Origin: Acidobacteriota bacterium
GTDB taxonomy: Bacteria; Acidobacteriota; Terriglobia; Acidiferrales; UBA7541
Assembly (NCBI GenBank): GCA_013289955.1
Contig: JABCYZ010000040.1
Coordinates: forward strand, 1-58,504
Direction: 5' to 3'
DNA length: 58,504 nucleotides
Within the stretch, counting starts at the first letter, position 1. The number at the start of each line of letters is the position of its first letter. The notes beneath the pieces were generated by a model. The model worked only from the letters and a program-made list of their open reading frames with translations. It made no database searches and was not told the origin of the DNA. Below are positions 47,427 through 57,200 of the stretch, in pieces. The translations under genes and the position numbers were made by a program.

Positions 47427-48395
47427 TCATCGTTGAGCTGCGCTTTCTGCGGCGGGCCGGTCGGAGTCATTTGCGGCGAGGAAGCCTTTCATGGCGGAAG
47501 CAATTTCGACGACGTGTGTCTCTAGCGCAAAATGTCCGGTATCCAGAAATTGAACCTTCGCGCCAGGGATGTCTTTGCGGAACGCCTCCGCTCCTGCGGG
47601 AATGAAGAAAGGATCGTTCTTGCCCCAGATCGCGAGCAAAGGTGGCTTCGACCTACGAAAATATTCCTGGAATTTCGGGTAGAGCTTTACGTTCGACGCA
47701 TAGTCCAGAAACAAATCGAGTTGAATCTCTTTGTTTCCCGGACGTTCGAGGAGAGCCGTGTCCAACATGTACGACTCGGGCGGAATGCTCTCCGGATCCG
47801 CGACGCCATGCGTGTACTGCCAGCGCGTCCCTCCCGCTGTCAAAACACTCTGACGGAGAATATCCCGATTCGCCGCTGTGGGTTCAGCCCAGTACTTTCG
47901 GATCGGGCCCCAGGCATCGCCCAGGCCTTCTTCATATGCGTTCCCATTCTGTGTGATTAGAGCTGTAATTTGCTCAGGATGCGTCATCGCTAGACGAAAA
48001 CCTGTCGGCGCGCCATAGTCGAACAAGTAGATTGCGTAGCGGTCGAGACCGAGCGCCTGTGTGAAAGATTCGATTGTGCGGGCGAGCTGATCGAACGAGT
48101 ACGCATACCTTCTTTCAGCAGTGACAACGGTAAATCCGAAACCAGGCAGGTCCGGAGCGATCACACGGTAATCGCCGGCCAGTCGAGGAATAAGTTCGCG
48201 AAACATGAACGAGGAAGCTGGGAATCCATGCAGCAATAGAACCACGGGAGCCTTTGTTTCTCCCGCTTCGCGGTAAAACACATTTACACCGTCGGCCTCG
48301 ATCCTGTGGACGGAGGTAAGGGGCACTGTAAATCCGAAATCATCTTTGCCTGGCACTGCGCGCTCTGCGGAATTTCGTGAAGCCGCGTCGCTCAT
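47427..48395 (-). CDS. Alpha/beta hydrolase of haloalkane dehalogenase / epoxide hydrolase type
   Basis: 322 residues, no signal peptide. LLLHGFPASSFMFRELIP (oxyanion HGFP at about 56), APDLPGFGFT, the elbow LFDYGAPTGFR with Asp126 as nucleophile and a C-terminal DTGHFALET with the catalytic His (about 296). Asp nucleophile means epoxide hydrolase or dehalogenase chemistry. Substrate unknown. Located directly after the LysR gene on the same strand (217 nt between) and ahead of the two exported hydrolases. Confidence 0.85.
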   Translation of the reverse strand: MSDAASRNSAERAVPGKDDFGFTVPLTSVHRIEADGVNVFYREAGETKAPVVLLLHGFPASSFMFRELIPRLAGDYRVIAPDLPGFGFTVVTAERRYAYSFDQLARTIESFTQALGLDRYAIYLFDYGAPTGFRLAMTHPEQITALITQNGNAYEEGLGDAWGPIRKYWAEPTAANRDILRQSVLTAGGTRWQYTHGVADPESIPPESYMLDTALLERPGNKEIQLDLFLDYASNVKLYPKFQEYFRRSKPPLLAIWGKNDPFFIPAGAEAFRKDIPGAKVQFLDTGHFALETHVVEIASAMKGFLAANDSDRPAAESAAQR

Positions 48396-48612
48396 CGAAT
48401 CTTCTCCTCACCTCAACGATTTCTAACGCACGTGCCATGCCGAAGAGGAGCGCTTCATTGAAGGGGAAGGCAATCCATGCAAGTCATTCTAGCGGTTGAA
48501 GTTTGAGGAAAAGGAGCGCACCAGGTCTCGAGTCGTATCTGACAAATCTCTGACGGATATTTGTCTCTGACGGCCATCCGTCAGGTACAACCATCTCGAA
48601 GCATTGGTCTCT

Positions 48613-49539
48613 TTAGAGCAGTTCGGAAGCGCCGTCGACAGGCAGATCGCCGCGGCGCTCCTTCCTAACTTCCCTGAGGAGGCTGAGGACGCGGTGAACA
48701 AGTGGATCTACATTTCCACGCGACCATAGAGCAAACGTGTCCAACGGTCCGATGGAAAAATCTGGAGTTCGTAACACGACTCCATCAGGAATAAAATCTT
48801 TTGCAGAAGATGGAAGAAACATGAATCCCACACGGGCCTTTGTAAGGTTGATCCCGGTCTGAAAATGTTCCGCCATTTGATATCTACCCAGCGGCATATG
48901 ATTCTTCAGGTAGGCCGTCGCGATCATTTGATGCAGACCTGGCAGCAAATCCTTCGAGGGCATGATGAGGAGCTCACCTTCAAGGTCTCTTAAGCGCACA
49001 TACCTCTTGCGGGCTGCGCTATGCCCTTTCGGGAGAGCCACCACAACCCGCTCCCGAATCAGCAGCAAGTTCTCGATTTCGTGGTAGGTACGGCTCAAAT
49101 GACCAATGCAGACATCAAAAGCTCCCGAGCGTAGTCCCGCGATTTGGGGGTCTTCAGGCCCTTCTTTAAGCTCCACATTCACAAGAGGAAGAGTGCTTCT
49201 CATCTTCTCGAGAACCCGGGGAACAATATGGAAACTCGCCGTTGGAATGAATCCGATCCGGACTGTTCCTACCTCGCCGCTCTCTGCATGAAGTGCTGCT
49301 GCCGATGCCTGCTGGATTCTCAACAGGATTTCACGTGCCGCAGACAAGAAGACTTCGCCCGCACGAGTGATTTCAACCCGCCGCTTTGATCGCCGGAAGA
49401 GGGCCACACCCAGTTCTTCTTCAAGTTGTTTGATCTGGACGCTCAATGAGGGCTGGGAGACATGGAGTTGTTTGCTTGCCTGCCGAAAGCCGAGGTTGTC
49501 GGCAACGGCAAGGAAATATCGCACGTGTCGGAGTTCCAT
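48613..49539 (-). CDS. LysR-family transcriptional regulator
   Basis: 308 residues. N-terminal winged helix (1-60: MELRHVRYFLAVADNLGF, QASKQLHVSQPSLSVQIKQLEEELGVALFRR), linker helix, then a two-lobed effector domain (about 90-295) with VRIGFIPTASFHIVP. It is divergent from the oxidoreductase gene at 49653 (113 nt between) and stands upstream of the minus-strand hydrolase run, so it might control either or both. The shared promoter region has no clear T-N11-A site that I could pick with confidence. Confidence 0.92.
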   Translation of the reverse strand: MELRHVRYFLAVADNLGFRQASKQLHVSQPSLSVQIKQLEEELGVALFRRSKRRVEITRAGEVFLSAAREILLRIQQASAAALHAESGEVGTVRIGFIPTASFHIVPRVLEKMRSTLPLVNVELKEGPEDPQIAGLRSGAFDVCIGHLSRTYHEIENLLLIRERVVVALPKGHSAARKRYVRLRDLEGELLIMPSKDLLPGLHQMIATAYLKNHMPLGRYQMAEHFQTGINLTKARVGFMFLPSSAKDFIPDGVVLRTPDFSIGPLDTFALWSRGNVDPLVHRVLSLLREVRKERRGDLPVDGASELL

Positions 49540-49652
49540 GGCTGATATCTTCGACCTATCAGAGTGACAGGAACAAAGTACGACACGCTATCACCGGCAG
49601 ACGAATCTTACAATCTGTAATGCCAATTCCAACCGAAGAAAGGAGATTGGTC

Positions 49653-50280
49653 ATGAGAGTAGGGTTTATAGGCGCCGGCAAGGTCACAAGCACGTTCGGG
49701 CGCCATTTGATAACCGCTGGTCATACCATTGTCGTGTCCAATTCGAGAGGTCCGGAGACACTGGCTAATTTTGTCGCTGATCTTGGTCCAGGCGCCATCG
49801 CGGGGACCCGGGAGCAGGCAGCCGAGTGCGACGTCGTTATTCTCGCGGCGCACTGGGTGAACGTGCTTGAAGCTCTGAAGGGTATTGATTGGCGTGGGCG
49901 AATTCTGATCGATGCCACCAACGCGCATATGGATCCTATACCCGATATCAACCTGGCGGGAGTCACCAGATCGCGGGCCGCGTTGAAGGGGCGCACATCC
50001 AGCGAGATAGTCGCTGAGATGGCGGTTGGCGCACGGCTTGTAAAATCGATCAGCAACATGCCGATGGTATGGATACAGGACTTTTCGTCGAACAAGCCCC
50101 GTACCGTCATCTTTACATCCGGCAACGACACCGGAAGCCAAACAGCTAGTAATCGAGTTGATCAACAGCGCCGGATTTATCGCCATCGACCTCGGATCCC
50201 TCGCAACGGGTGGCGCAATGCATGAGGTCGGCGCTCCACTATCCGGTGTCGAACTCCACTTTGTCCGACGGCTTCGTTGA
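49653..50280 (+). pseudogene. Frameshifted F420/NADPH-dependent oxidoreductase-like gene
   Basis: The first frame, from ATG 49653 with AAAGGAGA, gives MRVGFIGAGKVTSTFGRHL, SNSRGPETL and AAHWVNV, the Rossmann part of NADPH:F420 reductase-like proteins. Near 50124-50134 the family sequence switches frame: the other frame continues with EAKQLVIELINSAGF, IDLGSLATGGAMHE and VELHFVRRLR to a stop at 50278-50280, exactly the expected ending. One inserted base near GGCAACGACACCGG explains it. Read in the first frame alone the product would carry a random tail to 50225. It may be a true mutation or a sequencing error. Confidence 0.8.
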
Positions 50281-50288
50281 GAGTAGCC

Positions 50289-50450
50289 TTCGGCGGCCGG
50301 TTCGATGCTGCCTGTCTCTTCCGTCTGGCACTCGAGAAAGGGCCTGCAGGAGGAACGCAGCACGGCGTCGCCGAGGAGGTGATCCCGTTCCGCGACATCG
50401 CCAGCCTCATCGGGCGGCGTCTGTGCCTCGACGTCCATCTGCTGGCGTGA
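50289..50450 (+). pseudogene. C-terminal remnant of an NAD-dependent epimerase-like SDR
   Basis: The frame gives RFDAACLFRLALEKG, HGVAEEVIPFRDIASLIGRRL and ends at TGA 50448-50450. This is the substrate-domain end of atypical SDR epimerase proteins (HRxDAAxLFRLALE and VPFRDIAxxIG). Nothing of the Rossmann half is present upstream, where the frameshifted reductase ends nine bases earlier. So only a 3' fragment survives. Confidence 0.7.
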
Positions 50451-50498
50451 CTGCGAGGCCGCTTCTTCGATTCTTTTCTTATCCGAGTCGTTAGCGGA

Positions 50499-50690
50499 TT
50501 ACGACTTCACCGCGACGCCGAATTTGGTCGCAAAGCGGCGCGCTTCGGCATCGCGTGACTCCCTGACCGCACCATAATTTTCAATCGCAGGTACTGGCCA
50601 TTCATCGGCCGGCCCCCAATTCGCGATATCAAGAGCCTGCTAGACCGCAAAGTCATGGGGATCACTACCGCTTAACGCTGAACTGCTGGG
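50499..50690 (-). pseudogene. Degenerate gene fragment on minus strand
   Basis: In the minus frame ending at TAA (50499-50501) the translation has ALDIANWGPADEWPVPAIEN, then RESRDAEARRFATKFGVAV, which has the look of a real protein end. Upstream there is an in-frame TAG at 50640-50642, before which SGSDPHDFAV fits the same frame. No start or ribosome binding site. I do not recognise the family. Third broken gene in this 1-kb stretch. Confidence 0.4.
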
Positions 50691-50738
50691 TTGCCATGGG
50701 GCAGCTTGTTCTCGACTGTCGCAAACAGGCCTTAGCGC

Positions 50739-51380
50739 TCACTGAGTCAATGGACGGAGAAATAGGGTCTTGTTCCTGCGTAGTGCTGTCCGTGCGTGAA
50801 ACAGTCGGGCTTTTGCTGCGGTTATGGAGATACCGAGTATACTGGCGGTCTCATTTATGGTGCATTCTTGCAATTGGTAGAGTTCAACAACCCTCCGAAG
50901 GCTCGGGCGCAGCTTCGTGATGGCATCTCGCAGCGCTGCTTCCTGCTCCTCTTTTTCAAAAATCTCTTCCGGGTTTGGTGAGAAATCTCTGAATTGATAT
51001 GTGGGGCTCGGGTCTACCGCTTCGGCTGTATTCTCCAGGGGAATTTCGCGTGTCAGACGATTTTTCCGTAATTTCATCAGGGCGACATTAATCGCGATGC
51101 GGGTCAACCAGGTTGAGAACTTTGCCCTTCCGTCGAAGGTGTCCAGGTGAATGTAGGCATTGAGAAAGCTTTCTTGTACTGCATCCTCGGCATCCTCACG
51201 ATGTCGAATGATCCTATGGGCGATGCGAAACATTTTTTGGGCATGCCGTCTTCGAAGTTCCTCGAAAACTGTTCGGTCGCCCATCTTGGCGACAGCAACA
51301 AGCCTCTCGTCACTAATGAATTTGTCAGCGACGGCACTCCTCTTCTCTTGCCGATCTGGAATTGCATGTGCGGCCGACAT
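50739..51380 (-). CDS. ECF-type RNA polymerase sigma factor
   Basis: 213 residues from ATG 51380 with AAGGAG upstream. Region 2 (about 25-95): FEELRRRHAQKMFRIAHRII, REDAEDAVQESFLNAYIHLDTFDGRAKFSTWLTRIAINVA; region 4 (about 140-200): LRPSLRRVVELYQLQECTINETASILGISITAAKARLFHART. A linker with NPEEIFEKEE joins them. No anti-sigma gene is adjacent. An N-terminal 20-residue extension is usual for acidobacterial members. The upstream 51381-51673 stretch shows no gene. Confidence 0.93.
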   Translation of the reverse strand: MSAAHAIPDRQEKRSAVADKFISDERLVAVAKMGDRTVFEELRRRHAQKMFRIAHRIIRHREDAEDAVQESFLNAYIHLDTFDGRAKFSTWLTRIAINVALMKLRKNRLTREIPLENTAEAVDPSPTYQFRDFSPNPEEIFEKEEQEAALRDAITKLRPSLRRVVELYQLQECTINETASILGISITAAKARLFHARTALRRNKTLFLRPLTQ

Positions 51381-51673
51381 CCTGCGCTCCTTGGCTCCTT
51401 ACCTGTTTTGCGCCAACTATGCAGCGAAGTTCCAGGAGAACTACAGCCGCCCAACGCCAGAATCGTTGGATATTTAGGACTTATTCGACGATAAGAGCGT
51501 TTGTGTCCGACGTCGAATCGTCGGCCTTGGGCACCATACCTGACGAAGACAAGCTCAATTCCATTTCGGCGAAAGCCCATCCGGACCGGCGACGCGGCTA
51601 CTCGGTCCCGTCAACTGATAAATTGTTGGTGAGTTGTCCGCAACGCGCCCCTAGATCAAGGACGAAAAGATTA

Positions 51674-52372
51674 TCACCGCAATTGTCGATGTAAAAATTC
51701 GTTTGTCCGCCCATGTGCGAGTGCTGCTGCGGCGGCGTTGTAATGCGCGCCATTGTGCCTAGAGAAGGCGTGATTCTGCCCCGGATAGCTGTAGACTGTC
51801 GCATTTCGATGGCTCGCAAGCGCGTCTTTGATTTCAGCTTGCGCAACCTTGGAAATGAATTCGTCTTCCTCGGCCAGATGCATCAGCAACGGCGCACGAA
51901 GCCTGTCGGCCTCGCTTAGATATTTCTCAGTATCGCCGCCGTGATAAGCGACCGCAGCATCCACACCGTCGCAGCGCACGGCTGTCAGGAAAACCATCAA
52001 CGCGCCAAGGCAATAGCCGAGGATGGCAACCATGCCGTTGCACTCCGGAAGGCTGCGCACTGCCTTGTTGGTGTCCCTGACGTCCTTGACGCCCGCGTCT
52101 CGGTCATAAGCGCCGTACAGACGAAGACCGTGTTGCCAGTCGGACTCGGAGGTGACATTCAGGTCGACGCCCGGCTCCTGCCGCCAGAATAGATCTGGCG
52201 CGACCGCAAGGTAGCCTTGTTCCGCAAGCTCGTCGCAGGTCTTGCGGATGTCGGCGTTCACCCCGAACAGTTCCTGCAGAACGACAACAGCAGGAGTCGG
52301 CGAGGTCTTCGGTCTTGCGATATAGGCGGCGAACGCGCCGTCCTGTCCATTTACACGGATGTGATCCTTCAC
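51674..52372 (-). CDS. Dienelactone hydrolase family protein
   Basis: 232 residues, cytoplasmic. VVLQELFGV with Glu34, the elbow GYCLGA with Cys121 as nucleophile, AEEDEFI with Asp170 and GQNHAFSR with His201 make the complete Cys-Asp-His triad and accessory Glu of dienelactone hydrolases, which open lactones in chlorocatechol or related ring-cleavage pathways. Many members have other ester substrates. GGGAGAAGTGA lies ahead of the ATG. Followed after 87 nt in map order by the exported hydrolase at 52460, same strand. Confidence 0.92.
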   Translation of the reverse strand: MKDHIRVNGQDGAFAAYIARPKTSPTPAVVVLQELFGVNADIRKTCDELAEQGYLAVAPDLFWRQEPGVDLNVTSESDWQHGLRLYGAYDRDAGVKDVRDTNKAVRSLPECNGMVAILGYCLGALMVFLTAVRCDGVDAAVAYHGGDTEKYLSEADRLRAPLLMHLAEEDEFISKVAQAEIKDALASHRNATVYSYPGQNHAFSRHNGAHYNAAAAALAHGRTNEFLHRQLR

Positions 52373-52459
52373 TTCTCCCTCCTGAGGTAGCTACATCCAT
52401 ACTGAACCCGCGTGGATGGTAACCGGACCGGCGGAGATCATTTGCTACAAAGCGTGTGG

Positions 52460-53269
52460 TTACTCATTGACGTGTGCGGAGGTGGCAGCCTCTTCGATAA
52501 GCTTGGCCGCCTCCTTCGGGTGAGACATGTAGGCCACATGGCTGGAATTCACTTCGACCGTCTTAGCCTTCGCGCGTTTCGCCATCATGCGCTCCTGATC
52601 TGGGTTGATCGACCGGTCTGCGGCGGCCACCATGTACCACGTTGGCTTGGTCTTCCATGCGGGACTGGTAACCTTGTGAGTAAACGAGTCTGTGGAGATC
52701 GGCACCTGCGAGATCGCCATGTAGTGGGACTCGGCTGGGGAAATATCCGCAGCGAAGTCAGCCGCGAAATGGCCCTGTTCTATCCACCAGTTCCCGTTGC
52801 TATCCGGCTTGAACGCCTTGGACGCTTGCGGCAGGGCCTGTTCGATCGACGCACAGCTGTCACCTTCATCGAGCGCAAATGCGGCGATGTAGACGAGCGC
52901 CGCAACATTTGGATCGTTGCCCGCCTCGCTTATAATGGACCCGCCGTAGCTGTGGCCGACCAGGACCACGGGCCCGCCCATGGCATCGATTGCGGCCTTC
53001 GTATACTTTTGGTCGTCCGCGTATGAGGTCTCGGGCGGCTGCGCCACCGAAACCGTGTAGCCATCTTTCTCGAGGATCTTGGCGACTGCTTCCCAGCCGG
53101 AGCCATCGGCGAATGCTCCATGCACCAGGACTACGTTCTTGATGCCGACTGGCGCCGCCGCGGAAACTTTAGCAGTCCTCTCCAACAGCAGAGTCGCGCC
53201 CATCAGCGTAGCAGCGAGTGCAGCAACCGCAAAGAGCTTCGTAGTCACGTTTCGATCGATAGGTTTCAT
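52460..53269 (-). CDS. Secreted alpha/beta hydrolase (EstC-like)
   Basis: 269 residues. Signal peptide about 1-38 (LFAVAALAATLMGATLLL, end VSAAA), then NVVLVHGAFADGSGW, the elbow VLVGHSYGGSI with Ser nucleophile, and NSSHVAYMSHP with the His near the end. An intact catalytic set, in contrast to the paralogue at 46483. Members of this group cleave esters such as salicylate esters; substrate here unknown. AAGGAGAAC precedes ATG 53269. A stretch of about 330 nt with nothing recognised (53270-53596) lies between it and the response regulator. Confidence 0.87.
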   Translation of the reverse strand: MKPIDRNVTTKLFAVAALAATLMGATLLLERTAKVSAAAPVGIKNVVLVHGAFADGSGWEAVAKILEKDGYTVSVAQPPETSYADDQKYTKAAIDAMGGPVVLVGHSYGGSIISEAGNDPNVAALVYIAAFALDEGDSCASIEQALPQASKAFKPDSNGNWWIEQGHFAADFAADISPAESHYMAISQVPISTDSFTHKVTSPAWKTKPTWYMVAAADRSINPDQERMMAKRAKAKTVEVNSSHVAYMSHPKEAAKLIEEAATSAHVNE

Positions 53270-53596
53270 TTTGTTCTCCTTTCTTGTTTCTTTCGTCCGT
53301 TTGGAAATCTCCCGATTTGCTGAAGCGATACTGCATCGACAGCCCGAGTTCGCTGCTCACTCTAAAAGCGACTTTCAACGTGCGTAAGACCAAATCGGGT
53401 CGAGACGGAGCAACCCTTTCGGGCTAACGTGCACTCCGGGAACCAGCGCATCAAAACCGGTTACCGCTCGCTCGAAACGACTTGATGAAATGGGGTTGCG
53501 TGGTCCTGACGCGGTGGTTCGCGTTCTTTCTTGCGGATGGCTGAGCCAGTTTCGATGACTTGTGCGGAATGAAGCTATCAGGACGAGTAAATCAAT

Positions 53597-54223
53597 TCAT
53601 TCTTCCAACGAAATGATTCCGCGCTTGAATGCAATGCTTACCGCATGAGTGCGGTCGTTGGCTCCCAGTTTGGCAAGGATCGCCTTCACATGGCCCTTGA
53701 CGGTGTCTTCGGCGATAGAAAGGTGCTCTGCGATATTTTTATTCGCATTCCCCGCTGCGATTTGTTGCAGCACCTCCAGTTCGCGGTCGCTAAGAGTGTC
53801 AGAGGAATGATGTTCTGCCATGGCTATGGCAATCTCGGGTGGAATTCGCCGCTGGCCCACGTGCACGCGGCGAATTGTGTCCAAAAGGTCCTTCCTCAGA
53901 GTGCTCTTCAGCAGGTATCCGCAGGCTCCGGCATCGAGAGCATGAGCGGCTTGGACATCGCCTTTGTACGTCGTTAGCACGACGATGCGAGCATTCGGAA
54001 ATTCTTTTCGAATCGCGACGGTTGCGTCGATACCATTCATCTCCGGCATCACTAAATCCATGAGTGTGACGTCGGGATGCAACTTGCGGAAGCATTCGAT
54101 CGCTTCACGACCATTTGCAGCTTCGCCGACCAAGACGATGTCAGCGTGATTTTCGATGATTGCCGCTATCCCCTCTCTGAGGATGGGATGATCGTCAACC
54201 GTTAGAACCTTGATGGGGTTCAT
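53597..54223 (-). CDS. NarL/FixJ-type response regulator
   Basis: 208 residues from ATG 54223. Receiver domain (about 4-118) with VDDHP (Asp10, Asp11), phospho-acceptor Asp56 in LMDLVMPEMNG and the Lys of TTYKGD; LuxR helix-turn-helix (about 143-205) with LSDRELEVLQQIAAGNANKNIAEHLSIAEDTVKGHVKAILAKLG. TAGGAGGAGA just before the ATG overlaps the stop of the kinase gene, 13 nt away, so the pair is cotranscribed. An earlier in-frame start at 54295 lies inside the kinase gene. Confidence 0.93.
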   Translation of the reverse strand: MNPIKVLTVDDHPILREGIAAIIENHADIVLVGEAANGREAIECFRKLHPDVTLMDLVMPEMNGIDATVAIRKEFPNARIVVLTTYKGDVQAAHALDAGACGYLLKSTLRKDLLDTIRRVHVGQRRIPPEIAIAMAEHHSSDTLSDRELEVLQQIAAGNANKNIAEHLSIAEDTVKGHVKAILAKLGANDRTHAVSIAFKRGIISLEE

Positions 54224-54236
54224 GAGGTATCTCCTC

Positions 54237-57200
54237 CTACCAGAGCTGGCGAAGCCTTCGCCAAGGCGAACGGTTCCCCTGAGCGGTGTAGGCAACGGAT
54301 CCGGGAATCCTCAATTCCACCTCAGTCCCAGCTCCGGGCTGGCTCCAGGTCTCCAAGTGCGCACCGATTTTCGCTGCGCGTTCCCGCATTCCTCGCATCC
54401 CCCAGTGGCCGGGTTTGCCACCGGCTTCGAGAATCTCAGGGTCAATACCACACCCGTCGTCACGAAACCGCAAACGCAATTGCGAGGGATCGTATGCGAT
54501 TTCAGCTTCAATGTGTTTTGGATCCGCATGGTGCAGTGCATTTACTAGCGCCTCGTGGCCGATCCAATACGCTTCATCTCGGACCAGCGGGTTAAGCTTG
54601 CGCACTTCTCCCTCTACGATAACGCTGAATTCAACGCCCTTACTGACAGCCAGATCCTTGATGACGTCAGTAAGGGCCTCCCGTAGAGTTTTCTTTTGTG
54701 CAGTGAGACGGAGGTTCTTAACGCGATCTCGTCCTTGCACCAGCACTTCGTCGGCTCGGTCGAGAGCTTTCTCGATCATCTGCCGGGCAGGTTCTGAGGC
54801 AGGTATCCGTTCGGCCACGGCTTGGAAACGTAAAATTAGGCCTTGTACGCCCTGCAATAGAGTATCGTGCAATTCTCGCGCAATCCGTTCTCGTTCACCG
54901 AGTCGCTCTTCTATCCTCGCCCGAATCTCCGCCTCCATTTGCTTGAGCCGAATAAGATAGAGTGTCCAGAGCATGCTAAGGGTCGCCACGATGCACAATA
55001 ACCTGAACCAAAATGTGCCCCACCAGGGTGGCAGGATCGTGATTCCCAATGCCAGGCCAGGCTCGTTCCAGACGCCTTGCCTGGTTGCGCTCTGAACATG
55101 AAATGTGTATTTGCCGGCCGGCAAAGTCGTATAGCTCGCTACCCTTCGGTCGCTGCCAACCTCAATCCAGTCGCGATCCAGCTTCTCGAGTTTGTATCGA
55201 TAGCGGTTTGCATCCGGATTGAAATACGTGAGCGCAGCGAAACTCACTGAAAACATGTTTTGGTCTTGAGCCAGTGTGACATCTTTGGTGTAGCTGATCG
55301 ACTTCCCGAGCGGCGATTTGGCTCCGACCTCCACCGAACGCCCCGCCAGTTGGAAATCGGTCAGAACCAGGGGCAACGGGTACGATGTACTGATGACCTT
55401 ATCGGGAAAGAAAGCCACCCCGCCACTAAACCCGCCGAAAAACATCTCTCCGCTTGCACTTTTAAAGCAAGCATCCCAACCCGTAAAGTCATTGCCAGGC
55501 AGGCCATCAACCGTTGAGTAGTTCGTAAATCTATTTGAGACGGGATCGAACCTGGACAGCCCACGGTTTGTGCTCATCCAGAGCATGTCGAACTGGTCTT
55601 CGAGAATGCAGCTCACCGCGTTGCTAGGCAAGCCATCCTTCACATAGTAGTGAGTGAATGTCCCGCTTCCACGGTTCAGCTTGTTCAAGCCATTTTCCGT
55701 GCTGACCCAAACGGTTCCCGAATGATCGACATAGGTCGAGGTAACAGCGTTGTCACTCAAAGAACTGGGGTTATCCACTCTGTGTTCGTAGACCGTGAAT
55801 TGAGCTGTCTTTGGATCGAAGCGGTTCAAACCTCCCCAGCCACCCATCCACAAGTACCCGCTTTTGTCCTCAGTGAAATTGGCATACACCTCGTCGTCAC
55901 TCTTAGTGTTCTGCTTGTAGACAACGAAGCTCTCGTTCCGAGGGTCAAATCGATCAAGACCATTGTAGGTTCCAACCCACATGGTGCCCGCATGGTCGAT
56001 CAGCATCCGGCTCACTATGTTGTTGCTCAAACTAGATGGGTTGTCTGGTTCATGCAAATAGGTCCTAAATCGCCCGGTCCTCGGATCGAACCGGCTTAAT
56101 CCCGCACCATAGCTTCCGATCCAGAGACTACCGCCCCGATCTTCGGTGATCGCAATTACATCGCTCGACAGTCCCTGTCCAGGAGGCTGGTAAGAAGTGA
56201 ATTCTCCAGACCTCCGATTGATGCGATTTAAGGCTCCCGGTGTTGCGACCCACAATGCCTGGCCGCGGTCTTCGTACACGGCATTTACGATTTTTTCCCC
56301 GTGACTGCGTGGATTGCTTCTGGTAACCAGAGGCATGAAGGGCGCCGTTTCCGTGCGGAAAAAGTTGGGCTCGCTCGCGAGCAAGCCCACCCAAACATTC
56401 CCTTCGCTGTCCCCGCGGAGCGACATCACACGGTCGTCTGCGATGCTCTCAAGATTTTCTGGATGATTCCGATACCGGATGAAAACGCCATGCTCTCTGT
56501 CCAGCTTTAATAACCCCGCGCCAAAACTGGCGAACCAAAGCGTTTGGCTGTTATCTTCGGTTGCCGCCATGAACCCAGCAGGCAATTCTTTGCCGGACTT
56601 CCTATCATAGATAGAATAAGGAATCAGGCTATTTGTGGATCGGTCCAGAACGGCTAGTCCGCTTCCGCTCTTGTTTGTGATGTAAGTAATCCAAAAGATT
56701 CCAAGGTGATCCTCATAGAACGAAATTAACCTTAGCCCGTCACTCACGCGGACCCGAGAGAGAACTCTTCCGCTTTCACGATCGAACTCTTCCAAATTCT
56801 CTCCGGCGGCTACCCAGAATCGGCCTGTCCGATCTTCCAACGTACATCTGACCTGGTTGCTGCCGAGGCTCGAGGGATTTGCCGGATCGTGAACGTAATG
56901 GATGATCTGAGCCGTATCCGGATTCAATCTAAACAAGCCACTCCCTGTTGCCAACCAGAGCATGCCGGTTCGATCCTGACTGATTTTGCTGACATAGTTC
57001 GCAACTTCGCCGGCGTCGATGCGATAGTGAGTGAAAGTTTCGTGAAGACTGTCAAACCGGTCCAGAAATTGATCGCAACCCACCCAAAGCGATCCCGACC
57101 GATCCTTAAATAACGAGTGGATATAAACACAGCTCAGGCTGCTCGCGCGCGAAGGATCCTGTGTGAACACCTTGAATTCATATCCGTCGTACCGATCCAA

